Shown here piece after piece: positions 18,631 through 29,200 of a stretch of 64,000 bases of DNA (position 1 is the stretch's first letter; every line of letters begins with the position of its first letter). This stretch comes from Deltaproteobacteria bacterium (GTDB lineage: Bacteria > Myxococcota_A > Polyangia > Polyangiales > Polyangiaceae). The stretch is from assembly GCA_016218915.1 (NCBI GenBank), contig JACRCQ010000054.1:124001-188000 (forward strand), written 5' to 3'. Position numbers and translations under genes: made by a program. The notes beneath the pieces are model-generated. The model did no database searches and had not been told where the DNA came from. It saw only the letters and a program-made list of their open reading frames with translations.

Positions 18631-19365
18631 ATGAGCCGGCTCACCCTCCCCCTCGCCCACCTGTCCGTCGCCTTGCTCCTTGCCGCGCTCGGTGCAGGTT
18701 GCGTCAAGGCCGAGGTCGCGCCCCCTGCCGTCAGCGTCCCAGAGCCCAAGCCCACGGTCGAAGCGATCGATACCGGCCCCACCTCCTACGAGGGAGACAT
18801 CGGTGGGCTGAGCCAGGAAGACGTCGAAGAGCAGTTCCAGGCGCTTCGCCCGCGCCTGATCGACTGCGTCCGTCGCGCTTCCGACCGTCTGACCTTCATC
18901 GGCGGCAGGGTGAGCCTGCGCATGCGCATCGATCGCAAAGGCAACGTGCGATGGGCCTACCTCAACGACACCACGCTCGGCGATCGAGACTCGGAGCGCT
19001 GCGTGCTGCAGGTGGTGCAGAGCCGCACCTGGCCGCGTCCGCTCAGCGGTGAGGGATTGGCCGAGACTTCGTTCGACGTGGATCCAGCAGAGTCTCCGGT
19101 GGCCTGGCCGAAGTACAAGACCTTGGCTCTGGCTCAGCGCGCAAGCGCTGCGACGCGCAAGTGCCGCAAGGGGTTCGCTGGCAACTTCCACGCGACTGCG
19201 TACGTGGGGGCCAAGGGCGAGGTGCTCGCTGCCGGAGTCTCGCCGCCGGACGAGCGCGGCGAGGAAGCATCGGATTGCATCGCCGAGGCACTGCGGGACC
19301 TTCGGGTGGGCGGCCTGGTGGCTGATCAGCGTGCTGCAGCCAAAGTGAGTTTCAGGATCCCCTGA
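18631..19365 (+). CDS. AgmX/TonB-C-like lipoprotein with two modules
   Basis: A 244-residue lipoprotein (LGAGC, Cys24). After a Pro/Glu linker there are two modules of the kind found at the C-terminus of AgmX/PglI and TonB-like proteins. In module one (about 68-150) a helix (FQALRPRLIDCVRRAS) precedes a strand pair (VSLRMRIDRKGNVRWAYL) and a second Cys-containing helix. Module two (about 175-240) has ATRKCRKG, then FHATAYVGAKGEVLAAGV, then a helix with Cys. Each module has a matching Cys pair, a sign of one disulfide each. A related single-module protein is at 31831-32415. It may take part in gliding or envelope complexes; its role is unknown. Confidence 0.65.
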   Translation: MSRLTLPLAHLSVALLLAALGAGCVKAEVAPPAVSVPEPKPTVEAIDTGPTSYEGDIGGLSQEDVEEQFQALRPRLIDCVRRASDRLTFIGGRVSLRMRIDRKGNVRWAYLNDTTLGDRDSERCVLQVVQSRTWPRPLSGEGLAETSFDVDPAESPVAWPKYKTLALAQRASAATRKCRKGFAGNFHATAYVGAKGEVLAAGVSPPDERGEEASDCIAEALRDLRVGGLVADQRAAAKVSFRIP

Positions 19366-19417
19366 CAGGTCCCGGCTCAGGGTCGACAGCGGCCCGATGA
19401 AATGCCAGGACGGCTGC

Positions 19418-20122
19418 ATGGTACGTGCACCGCTCTCGGATCGATTCCAAGGTTTCGCCGACGCTGAAGCGCGTTTCTTCAAGGCATTGGCGAAGAACCA
19501 GAACCGCGCGTGGTTCCAGGCCCACAAGGCGGACTACGAGCAGGGATGGGCTCAGCCGATGAAGCTGCTGCTTGCCGAAGTACGCGAGCGCGTCGATTCC
19601 CAGTTCCCCCACGTCGACCTTGCCGACGAGGCCAAGGTGTTCCGGATCTTCCGCGACGTGCGCTTCTCCAAGGACAAGACCCCGTACAAGACCCACGTAG
19701 CCGGCATTCTGCACGTCAAGCGAACTGGCAAGATCACCGAGGTTCCGGCAGTGCTCTATGCGCAGTTCGGCGCAACGGAATCGTTCCTGGCTGCAGGGCA
19801 CTACATGATGGATGGCGAGCAGCTTGCACGGTATCGCGCTGCGATCCTGGACGAAAAGCAGGGCAAGGAGATCGCCGCGATCCTCAAGAAGCTCGAGCGC
19901 GCCGGCTACGAGCCTGGCTCCGCGGAAGTCCTCAAGAAGGTGCCTCGCGGGTTCGATCCCGAGCATCCGCGCGCCGAGCTGCTCAAGCGCAAGGGACTCG
20001 TGGTTTCTTTCCCTGAAGTACCCAAGAAATTGCTGCCGTCGCGTGCCTTGTTGGATTGGGTGGTCAAGGCCACGAAGCCAGTCGCTCCGCTCGTGGAATG
20101 GCTCACCTTCGCCACAGCCTGA
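19418..20122 (+). CDS. DUF2461 family protein
   Basis: A 234-residue soluble protein with the hallmarks of the DUF2461/TIGR02453 family. These are F.GF..AE..FFKAL.KNQNR.WF.AHK.DYE at the start, a central FRIFRDVRFSKDKTPYKTH block and a C-terminal LLKRKGLVVSF segment. An upstream in-frame Met at 19397 would add seven residues; 19418 is preferred because family members start close to the GF motif. It probably acts in the cytoplasm. Biochemical function is unknown for the family. Confidence 0.85.
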   Translation: MVRAPLSDRFQGFADAEARFFKALAKNQNRAWFQAHKADYEQGWAQPMKLLLAEVRERVDSQFPHVDLADEAKVFRIFRDVRFSKDKTPYKTHVAGILHVKRTGKITEVPAVLYAQFGATESFLAAGHYMMDGEQLARYRAAILDEKQGKEIAAILKKLERAGYEPGSAEVLKKVPRGFDPEHPRAELLKRKGLVVSFPEVPKKLLPSRALLDWVVKATKPVAPLVEWLTFATA

Positions 20123-20146
20123 TTCACCACGACGACGGAGCCTGAC

Positions 20147-20812
20147 ATGCCTCAACCGATTGCCCTGTGTCTCGAAGAGCTCGGATCGCCGCGTCGCTCA
20201 GGACGGTACATGCGTTGCGTCGCCCTCAAGGGGCGCCAGCCAGGCCTCGGCGTCGATGCGCATGGGGACATCGTCTGGCACTCGGACCGACCGCTCGGCT
20301 GCGAGCTGTGGGTCTCTGCCGACGAGCAGCTGATCCTGCTGCGGCCATCGGGAGCGCCTGGCGTGATCGTGGAGCGCGCAGGCCGATCGCTTGACGCGCC
20401 ATTCGACAAGCCGGTTGTGCTGCTGGACCAGGACACGATCGAGCTCGCAGGACGGCGCTTCCGCGTGCATGTGCATGGCACTGCGCGCGCGGTGTCGCCT
20501 CCGACTCCATTGGTGGAGCGTCAGGGGGTGGGCAGGTTGGCAGCCACGGTTGCGCTCGGTGTGGCTGCGCTGAGCTGCCAGAAGACAGATCCCACGGCCG
20601 GGTCGAGGCCTGTCGAAGTGCGTGAGACTCCGCCGAGCGCTGCTCCGCTGGAGCCTCCGGATGCGGCAGTGCCGGTGTTGGAAGACGCTGCAGTCGATGC
20701 GCCGGTGGATTCACCAGCGGATGCGGGGGGCGAGGCTGGCAAGGCCGATGCGGGCAAGAAGAAGCCCAAGGCTATCGAGGTACGAAACCACCCGCCGGAT
20801 CCGATCGAGTAG
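20147..20812 (+). CDS. Protein with FHA-like N-terminal region and acidic tail
   Basis: A 221-residue protein 24 bp downstream of the DUF2461 gene. Residues 1-115 form a small beta-rich region (LWVSADEQLILLRPSG, then VVLLDQDTIELAGRRFRVHVHG) that resembles an FHA or FHA-like fold. The second half has a short hydrophobic segment ending in AALSC (about 130-144) and then a Pro/Ala/Asp-rich tail. The hydrophobic segment may be a single membrane anchor, which would place the FHA-like part in the cytoplasm. This is a tentative reading. Confidence 0.5.
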   Translation: MPQPIALCLEELGSPRRSGRYMRCVALKGRQPGLGVDAHGDIVWHSDRPLGCELWVSADEQLILLRPSGAPGVIVERAGRSLDAPFDKPVVLLDQDTIELAGRRFRVHVHGTARAVSPPTPLVERQGVGRLAATVALGVAALSCQKTDPTAGSRPVEVRETPPSAAPLEPPDAAVPVLEDAAVDAPVDSPADAGGEAGKADAGKKKPKAIEVRNHPPDPIE

Positions 20813-20916
20813 CAGCGAGCGCAAGCGCCCGGCTCTCAACATCGCCTGCGAGGCTTGAGGCTCCTTGTCACATGCAGCAATGCGGAGTCACGGCGATTGG
20901 GGTACGATGGGTGGCG

Positions 20917-21630
20917 ATGCGGTGGTGCGCAACCTTGTCGATGTCGATCTGGGTATGGGCGGCGAGCAGCTGCGTGCTTGTGGGGGAGTACGACTTCGAT
21001 GGTCGCCCGCAGCCGCAAGACGCTGGGCCGGTCGACGGCGCAGGTGGTGCAGGCACAGGCGGTGATGCGTCGGTGGAGGCCGGCAAGGGCGGTGCGTCGG
21101 GAGCAGGAGCGAGCGGAGATTCGGGCATGGGAGGGTCGTCGGGCGCTGGCGGCTCAAGCGCTGGCGGGTCGAGCGGCGTCGGCGGTTCCACCGGCGGGGG
21201 CGGCGCGGGCGGCGTCGGTGGCCAGGGTGGAGCTGGCACGGGAGGCTCGTCGGGCGCCGCCGGAAGCACGTGCATTCCGCCTGCAGGAACCGGTTGCGGT
21301 TCCCTGGGTCCCTGCTGCGACGCTCCGTACTCGACAGCGTGCGTAGCTGACAAGTGCTGCTCGCTGAACAGCGTCACTTGCTACAAGGACGAGGAATGCT
21401 GCCCGGGCACGACTTGTGGCAACAACGACGGAAACCCCAATGACAAGGAATGCTGCGCGCCCATCGGCTCGCCGTGCTCGGTCAAGGGAACCTGCTGCAA
21501 CGGCAACACGTCGGCTGTCACCTGCATGTCCGTCTGCTGCCTTGTGACCGGCGAGGAATGTGGGACCCATGACGACTGCTGCGGAGGACTCTGCGACTCC
21601 GAAGGCGGTCCGAAGATTTGCCTGAATTAG
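20917..21630 (+). CDS. Cys-rich exported protein
   Basis: A 237-residue protein with a hydrophobic signal segment ending in AASSC-VLVGEYDF, a Gly/Ala/Ser linker (about 35-120) and a C-terminal region of about 110 residues with about 24 Cys. Many occur in vicinal pairs (GPCCD, DKCCS, EECCPG, KECCA, TCCNG, SVCCL, DDCCGG). This CC-rich pattern differs from the STIG1-like repeat and recalls small knotted domains. A GGTGG site lies upstream. The frame is open back to 20872, but a start there would bury the signal peptide. Confidence 0.65.
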   Translation: MRWCATLSMSIWVWAASSCVLVGEYDFDGRPQPQDAGPVDGAGGAGTGGDASVEAGKGGASGAGASGDSGMGGSSGAGGSSAGGSSGVGGSTGGGGAGGVGGQGGAGTGGSSGAAGSTCIPPAGTGCGSLGPCCDAPYSTACVADKCCSLNSVTCYKDEECCPGTTCGNNDGNPNDKECCAPIGSPCSVKGTCCNGNTSAVTCMSVCCLVTGEECGTHDDCCGGLCDSEGGPKICLN

Positions 21631-21766
21631 CCCACCTTCCGAACGGCTCCCGTTGCAGGCCTGCGGGCTCCCTACCTCGGCAACAGCAGCGATCGAACCG
21701 GTGCGCAAGGCAGTATCCTGCCGCAGACCCAAGCGCCGGCCCTTGCATCGCGCCGCCGAGGGGGCC

Positions 21767-22813
21767 ATGAACCACGACATGGCAGACAGCATGAATCCGG
21801 ACGCCCCCGTGGATGAGGCTGCGCCGGACCCGCTCAAAGCGTGGCTTCGCGCACGGGTGACCGGCGACGACATGCGCAGGGACTGGACGCGTCTCATCGA
21901 GGCGAGCTGGAAGCAGCTGATGCAAACGCCCCTCGAGCAGGTGCTGCCCCGCGACGCTTCCATCGCCTTGATTGAATCCTACCTGCAGCCCGATCGAATA
22001 GCGGATCTGGTGAGGCCTGGCGTGCGCGCTGTCCTTCCTGCTGCGGTCGCACAGATGCGGAAGGACACCAAGGCCGCAAGTCGATGGGTGCCTGAAGATG
22101 CCAAGGTCGCCATGCGCAAGCTCGCGAGCGAGCCCGGGCTGATCCACGAAGACTGGATTCGCGCTCTCTTCCGCCAGCAGGCTGTGGAAGCTGTGATGGC
22201 CGATGCTCTCTACCGGGGCATCCGGGACTTCTCCACCATCATGCCCCGCATCTTCCTACGTCTGCTTCCCACCAGCCGCCTGCCCGGCTTCGGCGGCGCA
22301 GGCAAGGTCGGCAAGCGCGTGGTCGAAGAGCTCGAGAAGCTGATCGAGCCTGAGATCAAATCCTTCCTCACCGGCGGAACCCAGCGCGCCTTGTCCAGGG
22401 CCGCTGAATTCGCGATCAGCCACATGGAAGACCCGTCGTATGTGGCGCTCCGACGAAACATGATCGACTTCGCCCTGGCCAAGTCCCCGTCGTTCCACGC
22501 CCAGGTCCTCACCGATGCGCGCTTGAAGTCCCTGGAGCCCATCGTGGAATCGATCGCAAAGCAGGTCGCGAGCCTCGATGATTCCAGGCGCATTGCCCGT
22601 GAAGTGTTCACCTCCGTGACCCAGGATCTCGAAAAGCGCACCGTGCGCGAGGTCCTCGATCAGGTCGGCATCACTGCTTCTCCGGACTTCGAAGCCTGGG
22701 CCGCGGTCACCTGGCCCGCAGCGCGCGTCTACCTGTCCGCGCCCGAGGTCGCCGGCTGGCTCGATTCGCTCGTCGACGAGCTGCTGGCAGAGCAACGCAG
22801 GCTGCAGGGATGA
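21767..22813 (+). CDS. Conserved-type helical protein, function unknown
   Basis: A 348-residue protein, mostly alpha-helical and without signal peptide or membrane segment. It has repeated amphipathic helices and no motif I recognise. The frame extends upstream to 21653, but the Met at 21767 follows a GAGGGGGCC site. It sits alone between an exported Cys-rich protein gene and a convergent operon. Nothing in the sequence points to a reaction. Confidence 0.7.
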   Translation: MNHDMADSMNPDAPVDEAAPDPLKAWLRARVTGDDMRRDWTRLIEASWKQLMQTPLEQVLPRDASIALIESYLQPDRIADLVRPGVRAVLPAAVAQMRKDTKAASRWVPEDAKVAMRKLASEPGLIHEDWIRALFRQQAVEAVMADALYRGIRDFSTIMPRIFLRLLPTSRLPGFGGAGKVGKRVVEELEKLIEPEIKSFLTGGTQRALSRAAEFAISHMEDPSYVALRRNMIDFALAKSPSFHAQVLTDARLKSLEPIVESIAKQVASLDDSRRIAREVFTSVTQDLEKRTVREVLDQVGITASPDFEAWAAVTWPAARVYLSAPEVAGWLDSLVDELLAEQRRLQG

Positions 22814-22822
22814 ATCGATTTC

Positions 22823-23569
22823 TCAGGGCAGCTTCCACGCTTCGCGCACGCGCGCGTACTCGCTCTCAGGCAGCTGCACGAGCGCTGGCTCGGACGCCCA
22901 GTCAAGCCAGCGTACCAGCGTGACCACGGAAGCCGGCTCCATGGCCGTGCACCCCACCGTGGGTTGCCCCGAGGCCTTCCACGCGTGCAGGAAGATGCAC
23001 GACCCTGCACCTGACCTTGTCGGCTCAGGATTGTGCTCCACCAGCACGCCCAGTCGATACTGGTCGTCATCGCGCTTCATGCTCTCCGACGACTTCCAGT
23101 CCGGGAACTGGATCTCGGAGCGACGGACCATGCGGTTGTACCGAACCGAAGCAGGGTCATCGATGCAGAGAAGCTCGGCAGTGGCCACGGTGTAGGGCAG
23201 ATTCCCAGGGGATTCTTCCGCGTATCCGAACGTGGACGGCAGCTTGAAGATACCGGCCGGAGCTTTTCCGTCCCCTTCCTTCTTCTGCGTGCCGGATTGC
23301 TCCGGATGCATGCCGCGACCCCAGGCAAGACCCGCATTGCCCACGGTCACCTGGATCGGCGCACTCACCGGGTGCCAGGCGTCCTGCCCGCGAGCGCGAT
23401 CGAACCGCTGGAGCGTGCCCTGGGTAGCGGACCAGTCCGCAGTCCTGACCACCACGAGCTGCCGGCTCTTGGCAAGCGGCCCGCCAGGCTGGGGCTTGGG
23501 CGAAGCCTTGCAAGAGAGACTCAATCCCAGAAGGACGATCGCGCCGTACCGGGCAATCGCGCCACTCAC
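22823..23569 (-). CDS. YkuD-type L,D-transpeptidase-like lipoprotein
   Basis: A 248-residue lipoprotein (LGLSLSC, Cys20) with a YkuD-like catalytic region. His195 lies in SCIFLHAW and Cys207 in TVGCTAM, the spacing of the HX(n)S/TXGC block of L,D-transpeptidases (the usual Arg after the Cys is replaced by Thr-Ala-Met). The GTG at 23569 overlaps the stop of the upstream gene as GTGA and places the signal peptide correctly; the long frame upstream of it is a shadow of that gene. It probably modifies peptidoglycan cross-links or attaches proteins to the wall. It is the last gene of a probable operon starting at 30131. Confidence 0.8.
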   Translation of the reverse strand: MSGAIARYGAIVLLGLSLSCKASPKPQPGGPLAKSRQLVVVRTADWSATQGTLQRFDRARGQDAWHPVSAPIQVTVGNAGLAWGRGMHPEQSGTQKKEGDGKAPAGIFKLPSTFGYAEESPGNLPYTVATAELLCIDDPASVRYNRMVRRSEIQFPDWKSSESMKRDDDQYRLGVLVEHNPEPTRSGAGSCIFLHAWKASGQPTVGCTAMEPASVVTLVRWLDWASEPALVQLPESEYARVREAWKLP

Positions 23570-24291
23570 TGCTTGCTGCACTCCGTCGGACACTGCGTCG
23601 AGATGCACCCCCCGGGTCCGAGCAGCGCAAGGAAGGGTGCCTCCGAGCCTGGGTAGGCCTGGGTGCACTCGTCGATGCACGCCTGCGACTCCGGCTCTGC
23701 GCAGTGGAAGTACCTGCAGTACATGGCGCCCATGCAGGCTGCGCTCTTGTCGCACCCGAGGCACTGCGGAGTGCACTTCAGGTTCATGCATTCATGGCAA
23801 GGCGTCGAAGGAAACAGCCGGCATTCGGTGCAATGGCACGCATCGTGGCAACCCGTGTCCACGCAACCACGCCATGCGATGAAGAGCGACTCCGCAGCCT
23901 TGTTCTTGTCGATGCACTCGTAGAGGCACTGGAAGCTTGCGCAAGCCATGGCGCAGCTGCGGATCGCCAGGCAGTCCGGCGACGCGACGCACGCATCGGA
24001 CTCCTTCTGGCAGGAAGCCTTGCTCAACGCATCCACGCAGGTCGCGCACTCGGCTGTCCCGGGCTGCGTCGCCGGATCGCACGTCGGGCCCCCTTCCCCG
24101 GAGGCGCCGGTCTCCGAGTCGCCGCCCTCCTGCGTGCTCGTCCCGACGTCGTCCGAAGCCTCCTGCCCGCCGTCCTCGCCACCTGCCCCTGCTTGCGCTT
24201 CAGGAGCGCTGTCTTTTGCCTCGCACGATGCCAGCCCGACGCTCACGGGCAGCACGCAAAGCACGAGGAGAAATGAAGTGGAAAAACGCAT
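23566..24291 (-). CDS. Cys-rich lipoprotein
   Basis: A 241-residue lipoprotein with a signal peptide ending in VGLASC, an acidic/Gly linker to about residue 70 and a domain of about 170 residues with roughly 28 Cys. These fall in CxxxC pairs (CATCVD, CIDKNK, CHDACHCTEC, CTPQCLGC). The regular CX3C spacing suggests helix-hairpins stapled by disulfides. It overlaps the next gene by 4 bp, so their translation is probably coupled, and it lies 48 bp downstream of the metalloprotease gene. Function unknown. Confidence 0.75.
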   Translation of the reverse strand: MRFSTSFLLVLCVLPVSVGLASCEAKDSAPEAQAGAGGEDGGQEASDDVGTSTQEGGDSETGASGEGGPTCDPATQPGTAECATCVDALSKASCQKESDACVASPDCLAIRSCAMACASFQCLYECIDKNKAAESLFIAWRGCVDTGCHDACHCTECRLFPSTPCHECMNLKCTPQCLGCDKSAACMGAMYCRYFHCAEPESQACIDECTQAYPGSEAPFLALLGPGGCISTQCPTECSKQ

Positions 24292-24339
24292 TCTCGACGC
24301 AGGCTATCACGGGCTCCGACGTCGATCCATGGACGCCGG

Positions 24340-26226
24340 TCAGAGCTTCTCGATCGGCACCTCGAGCGTCTCGTCCAAGATGAGCTTCACGCGCTCGAAG
24401 CTCGCATCAGTGAAGGCGAAGGAGCCCATCACGCGCACCTGGAGGATGCTCATCTGTCCCAGCTTTGCCAGGTCGACCTCGGTTTCGTCGAACACGAGCA
24501 CGCTGCCGTTGGCGAGCTCCTTCTGCACGGCCACCTGTGGCAACGACACTGTGACCGGAAGGATCGTCGCCTTCTTGGCAACACCGCCCTCGATCGCTGC
24601 CAGCTCCACGGCCACCTCGAGGGTGCTCTTCTGCGTCAGCCGGGCCGTGCACTTCGTCACGTCGAGGCCCTCCGGCGTCTGCGCGAACTCGAACAGATCG
24701 ATCACCCCGTTGCGGTCCACGTCTCCGAATCCGAGCTGGCCCCACATCACTCCGTCGCCCGCAGGACCGAGCTGGCCGAAGTTGTTCGCCATCAGCTCCC
24801 ACGCGTATTGGAACGACCCACCCATGGATGTGTACAGATCGTCACCGCCGAAGGTGTGCGCCAGCTCGTGTACCAGCAGAAAGGGCTCGGACACGAACGT
24901 CAGCCCGATCCTTCCCCTGTCGAATGCCTGCCCCGCAAACCCGCCGAGATCCAGCTGAGGCGAGGCGATCACGATCTTGTCGAACGCCTCGAGTTCAACG
25001 CTGCATCCGCTCTTGGCAATCCAGCTCTCCAGTCCTCCGTAGAACGCAGGAAAGGAATGATCCCCAGCCGCGACCAGCTCTTGGTCGTGCAGCCCGGCGA
25101 GGATCGTCCACTGCACGGCAAAGGAGGACTTCTTGGCGCGGGCATGGCCCAGAGCCCGGTAGAACGTCTCCACAGCTTCGAGCCCGAGCGCGCTCTGCAA
25201 CGCGGTCGCATGGTTCACGCAGGGAGCGTAGGATTCGTATTCAGGGAAGCCGGACAGCACGAGCAATGCCTTGTGGTTTCCCTGCGCCAGCGTGTTCGCG
25301 TAGGGGAACCCAGGAACCTCCCCGATGCACCTTCCGTCCGTGCACACGCCGCTCGGACAATCCGCGTCCGAGCAGCAGTCGCTCGACGGGTAGAACACGT
25401 CGTTGCAGCAGCGCCCAATGCCGTACTGCTGGTAGGGGGAGCATGTCGGGCAGGGAGCGTGGACCGATGGGAAGCTCTGCCCTCCGCACGCAATTGCATT
25501 GTCGGACGGATACCCCGACACTGCGGACAGCGTGTAGCTCACGCCGTCGAACCAGGCCGAGAGCATCACGTAGGAGCCCTGGAAGATGCTCCCGTCGATC
25601 GCTTTCATCGTGGCGGTGAGCGAAAGGCTCTCTGCGGGTTGCAGCGTGAGCTCGGTCATGCCCGCGAAGCTCTCGTTGCTCATCTCCCACGTTGCCGTCG
25701 CCACGGCATTGAACGACAGGGTGACAGCCGCGGAGGTCGTATTGGTCAGCGTGATGGAGATCGGCACAGAGTCGCCCACAAGGATCAGGGGCGGAAGCGG
25801 CCCAGGCACGATGGATACGCCATGGACGCTGATCACCTCGTTGACCGGCTCCGCAGGTGCGATCGCGCGACAGAGCCCGCGAGAGACCGTTCCCTTGCAC
25901 GCGATGCCATGGACCTGGGGAATGCAGTCACCCGGGCAGAGCCCGTCCGTCGTGAGCAGCGCGTTGCAGGCCTGATCCGGCGCACAGGCAGCGGCGGGTG
26001 AGCCTTCCTGCGCGGCATCATGCAAGGCTTCGATCGCCGCGTCGGTGGGCTCGGCTCCGGCGTCCATCGCGGCCGCCTCTGGCTCCGGGGCATCCGAGGG
26101 CGCCGCCTCCATGGCATCCTGTGGCACGGTCACAGGGGACAGCCCTTCATCTGCCCCGCCGCATCCGCAGAATGCCAGAGCCGCGACCGCCAGAGCCGCG
26201 ACCGTCAGGGAGCGGGCGCCTTTCAA
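24340..26226 (-). CDS. HELAH metalloprotease lipoprotein
   Basis: A 628-residue lipoprotein starting at TTG 26226, which overlaps the upstream stop as TTGA. A GGAGGAG site lies 6 nt upstream, and this start gives a clean signal peptide ending in AFCGC. After an acidic linker there are a beta-rich domain (about 100-260), a Cys-rich region (about 265-315) and a peptidase-like domain with HELAHTFGGDD (His453, Glu454, His457). The HELAH..GG.D pattern resembles M6 or related zincin peptidases. The likely role is surface proteolysis alongside the polysaccharide lyase made from the same operon. Part of the signal peptide is encoded by a dispersed repeat (26193-26216). Confidence 0.8.
   Translation of the reverse strand: MKGARSLTVAALAVAALAFCGCGGADEGLSPVTVPQDAMEAAPSDAPEPEAAAMDAGAEPTDAAIEALHDAAQEGSPAAACAPDQACNALLTTDGLCPGDCIPQVHGIACKGTVSRGLCRAIAPAEPVNEVISVHGVSIVPGPLPPLILVGDSVPISITLTNTTSAAVTLSFNAVATATWEMSNESFAGMTELTLQPAESLSLTATMKAIDGSIFQGSYVMLSAWFDGVSYTLSAVSGYPSDNAIACGGQSFPSVHAPCPTCSPYQQYGIGRCCNDVFYPSSDCCSDADCPSGVCTDGRCIGEVPGFPYANTLAQGNHKALLVLSGFPEYESYAPCVNHATALQSALGLEAVETFYRALGHARAKKSSFAVQWTILAGLHDQELVAAGDHSFPAFYGGLESWIAKSGCSVELEAFDKIVIASPQLDLGGFAGQAFDRGRIGLTFVSEPFLLVHELAHTFGGDDLYTSMGGSFQYAWELMANNFGQLGPAGDGVMWGQLGFGDVDRNGVIDLFEFAQTPEGLDVTKCTARLTQKSTLEVAVELAAIEGGVAKKATILPVTVSLPQVAVQKELANGSVLVFDETEVDLAKLGQMSILQVRVMGSFAFTDASFERVKLILDETLEVPIEKL
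26193..26216. repeat. 24-bp dispersed repeat inside a signal-peptide region
   Basis: This 24-bp sequence (gagccgcgaccg...agcggg) occurs identically at 39663-39686. Just before it, at 26177-26191, a 15-bp part is duplicated. On the minus strand it codes for part of the signal peptide of the lipoprotein gene at 24340-26226 (ARSLTVAAL...). Confidence 0.85.
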
Positions 26227-29200
26227 CTCCAGCTCCTCCGTCGCTTGCGCATCGCAGCGGCAAGAGCCCCCATCGCGCTCAGCAGGCCCCAGTATGCGCC
26301 TCGCGCGCCTCCCACCTGCGAGCACCCGCACCCGTCGTCGCCCCCGGGCGATTCACCTGCGGCAGAGCCCCCGCCGTCGACATTGCCCCCGTCAGCCCCT
26401 GCCCCGTCCACCACACCGCCGTCCACACCACCGTCAGGCGTTGCCGCAAGATTCAGCACCACATACTCGCCATCGCGCGTAAACGCCGTATCCACGCCAG
26501 CCACGTACACCTTTGCGACCTTGGGGCCCCAGACGCGAAGCTCGGTCTGGATTGCCACGCTCGCAACCAGATCGACGCGCGTGGCAGCAGCATCCCAATC
26601 CACCTGGAGCGCCGGAAGCGCGGCCTTGGAGACGACCAGCGCCAATGTGCCGTCCCGAACCTGCGCCCCCTCGGCAAGCACCACACGCCTCAATCCCTGG
26701 CTTTCCCGACGCACGAGGCACAGCACTCCATCGCACGCTGCATCCCCGAACGTGCGCTCTGCGCCGCCCTGTCCGTCGCCCAGGCCCAGGAGCCTGTCCT
26801 GGTAGGAAGGAGCGTTCACTCGTACGGCCACGGCTTCGTCTGCCGCGGTAGCGCTTGTGGGGAGCGAAGCGAACTCGGTCACCACCGGCGCGTCGCCATG
26901 GGGCTCGAGAAGACAGAGGAACGTACTTTCCTGCGCCTGCCTGCGCGCCATGGCAAATGGCACGGGCTTGAGCAAGTCCGGCCCGAGCCCGTCGCCCACC
27001 ACCAACGTCGTTCCGTCCTGCGCAGCCATCCAGAGCCGCAATCCGCGAGAAGCGAGCTCGAAGTCGGCCACGAGCGTGTCGCCCGCAACAGGGTAGATCA
27101 GGTGAATGTCGTCTACGAACAACGCACTCTTGACCGTCGCACCCGCTGCAGCCGTGACCCCGATCGAGATGCGCTTTGCTGGTGAATCGAACACACCGTC
27201 CGCGTTCCCGAGGTAGTGCTGCCACCCTTCCACCTCGGTCAGCTCGAACGCCTTCCACCCTGACCAGTCGATAATCCCGGCGTCCTTGACGAATCGCTCG
27301 TCCGTGGAGTCGTAGAGACGGAAGGAAAGCTTGTTCCCTGAACCATCGCCGTACACCTGCACGCGCAGCGTCGACGGCTTCTCGCTGACAGCCTCGAGGG
27401 TCGGAGTGTTGTAGAGCACATACCCGCTCGCCTGCGAGAAGTCGTAGTCGAGCTTGCCTGACCATGACCCTGACGCCGCCTGCTCATTCGAATAGTTGAA
27501 GCCAGCCACGATGGCAGCCTGATCTGCCCAGGTATTGCCATAGGGGCCGGCCTGGGGCTTCTGCCCGAAGGTGACCTGCCAGTCCGCTGCGACCGCCGCG
27601 CTCTGGGCAGGGTCGAGGTGCTGGTAGCCTTCGGTCGACGGCAGCACCGCAGGCGCGCTCACGGCCACGGGCGTGCTCATCTCCCCGGGCGCATGATGAA
27701 TCCAATCCATCTTGTGTACAGCACCGTCCGAGGCCGATACCCGGAATCGGTCTACGACGTAGTCAGGCGACAGAACCATCGTACGCACCAGGGAAGCCGT
27801 CGCATAGGCCTCGCCCCCATCCACGGTCGCCATCGACAACGACGGAAGCGTGGTGAAGCGGTGGAGCTTGCCGGTCGCCTCCCCTTGCGTCTTCTCGTCG
27901 ACCACGACCGTGTTGTGCGACAGCGTCACCTTGTCCCACGTCGTGTGCGTCGGCGCGGCATAGCTCTGTGTGCCCGGATCCACCCCGAGCACCCCGCCCT
28001 TGGCGAACAGCACGTGTCCCAGCTTGTCGTAATGCCCGTGCCAGCCGCCGTGGGGGCCGTACTCGAGCGCAAGATACGACGCATCCTTGCCTGCCCCTGC
28101 GCGCAGCACAGCAAAGCCTGCATCCGGGAACAGCAGGCTCGGCAGCTCCGGCGGCGTCGTGGCGGGCAACGTCTGCGCGCCCCACAGCAGGGCGTCGCGC
28201 CCCCGCGTCGCCTTTCCCAGGAAGGGGGTGAAGATCGGGTCCTGGTAGCGTGCATACGCCGCCTCGTAGAAGCGCGCATGGCTCCACAAGCTCGCAGCCC
28301 CGCTGTCGTTGAACATGGGCAGCGAGCCGTCCGGCATCGCGAACCGCAGCGGCGCCTCGAACATCGACCGTAGCGCCTTGTCCGAATACGGGTCGAGCCC
28401 TGCACGTGCCCCCATCTCCGCGAGCTTCATCAGCGCATCCAGGGCAAAGAAGTGGTAGCCCCACGACCCTTCGTACCAGAACCCGTCCGCGCTCACGCTG
28501 GTCGCCATCTGGTAGCCGAACCCGTCCGTGGCGCTGCGCATCGCCTGCGAGATCCCCACAGGATCATCGATCGCGAATGCCGCCGCGCCGATCCCTGCGT
28601 TGTGCCACGACTGCCAGTTGCTCTGCCCTGCCGGGTTGCGCGCGATCACAGCCATGGCTGCGCGCAGCAGGTCCTGCTCGATGTGCGTCCGCTGCTGCGC
28701 AGTCAGCGCTGGCGAGTCGGCAATCAGGTCATAGGCCCATGCGACCGACACGAGCCACCCCGATTCGTCGAGCGTCTGTGCCAGCGCCCGCCCCCCGCTC
28801 GCCGCAGGCTTGCCGTCGATGTCGTGGATCGGAAGGCTCGCGTAGACGTCCGCGTAGGCGAGCAGGATCTGCGCAGCAAGCGCTGCTGCTGCGCTGTCGC
28901 CCGCCATGCGCCAGGCGAGGCCGAGATCGCGCGCTGCGTCGGCCAGATCCGAGTGCATCCACGCATAGACCACCTGGTCGTAGGGCCAGCCCGTCAGCAC
29001 CTCGTTGTCCACCGGACAGGTGTGGGTCATGGGCGGCGTGAACTGGAGGCGCACGCCGTGCTTCGGACACACGTACCAGAGCGTCCATTGCCCCCCTTCG
29101 GGCGGAAGCGCCCACTGGCTCGCGCCATACTTCTTCAGGAACGCCGCGGGCCAAGCCTGCGCATTGCTGACCATGCCGTCCCGGGCCGCCGTGGCCCATG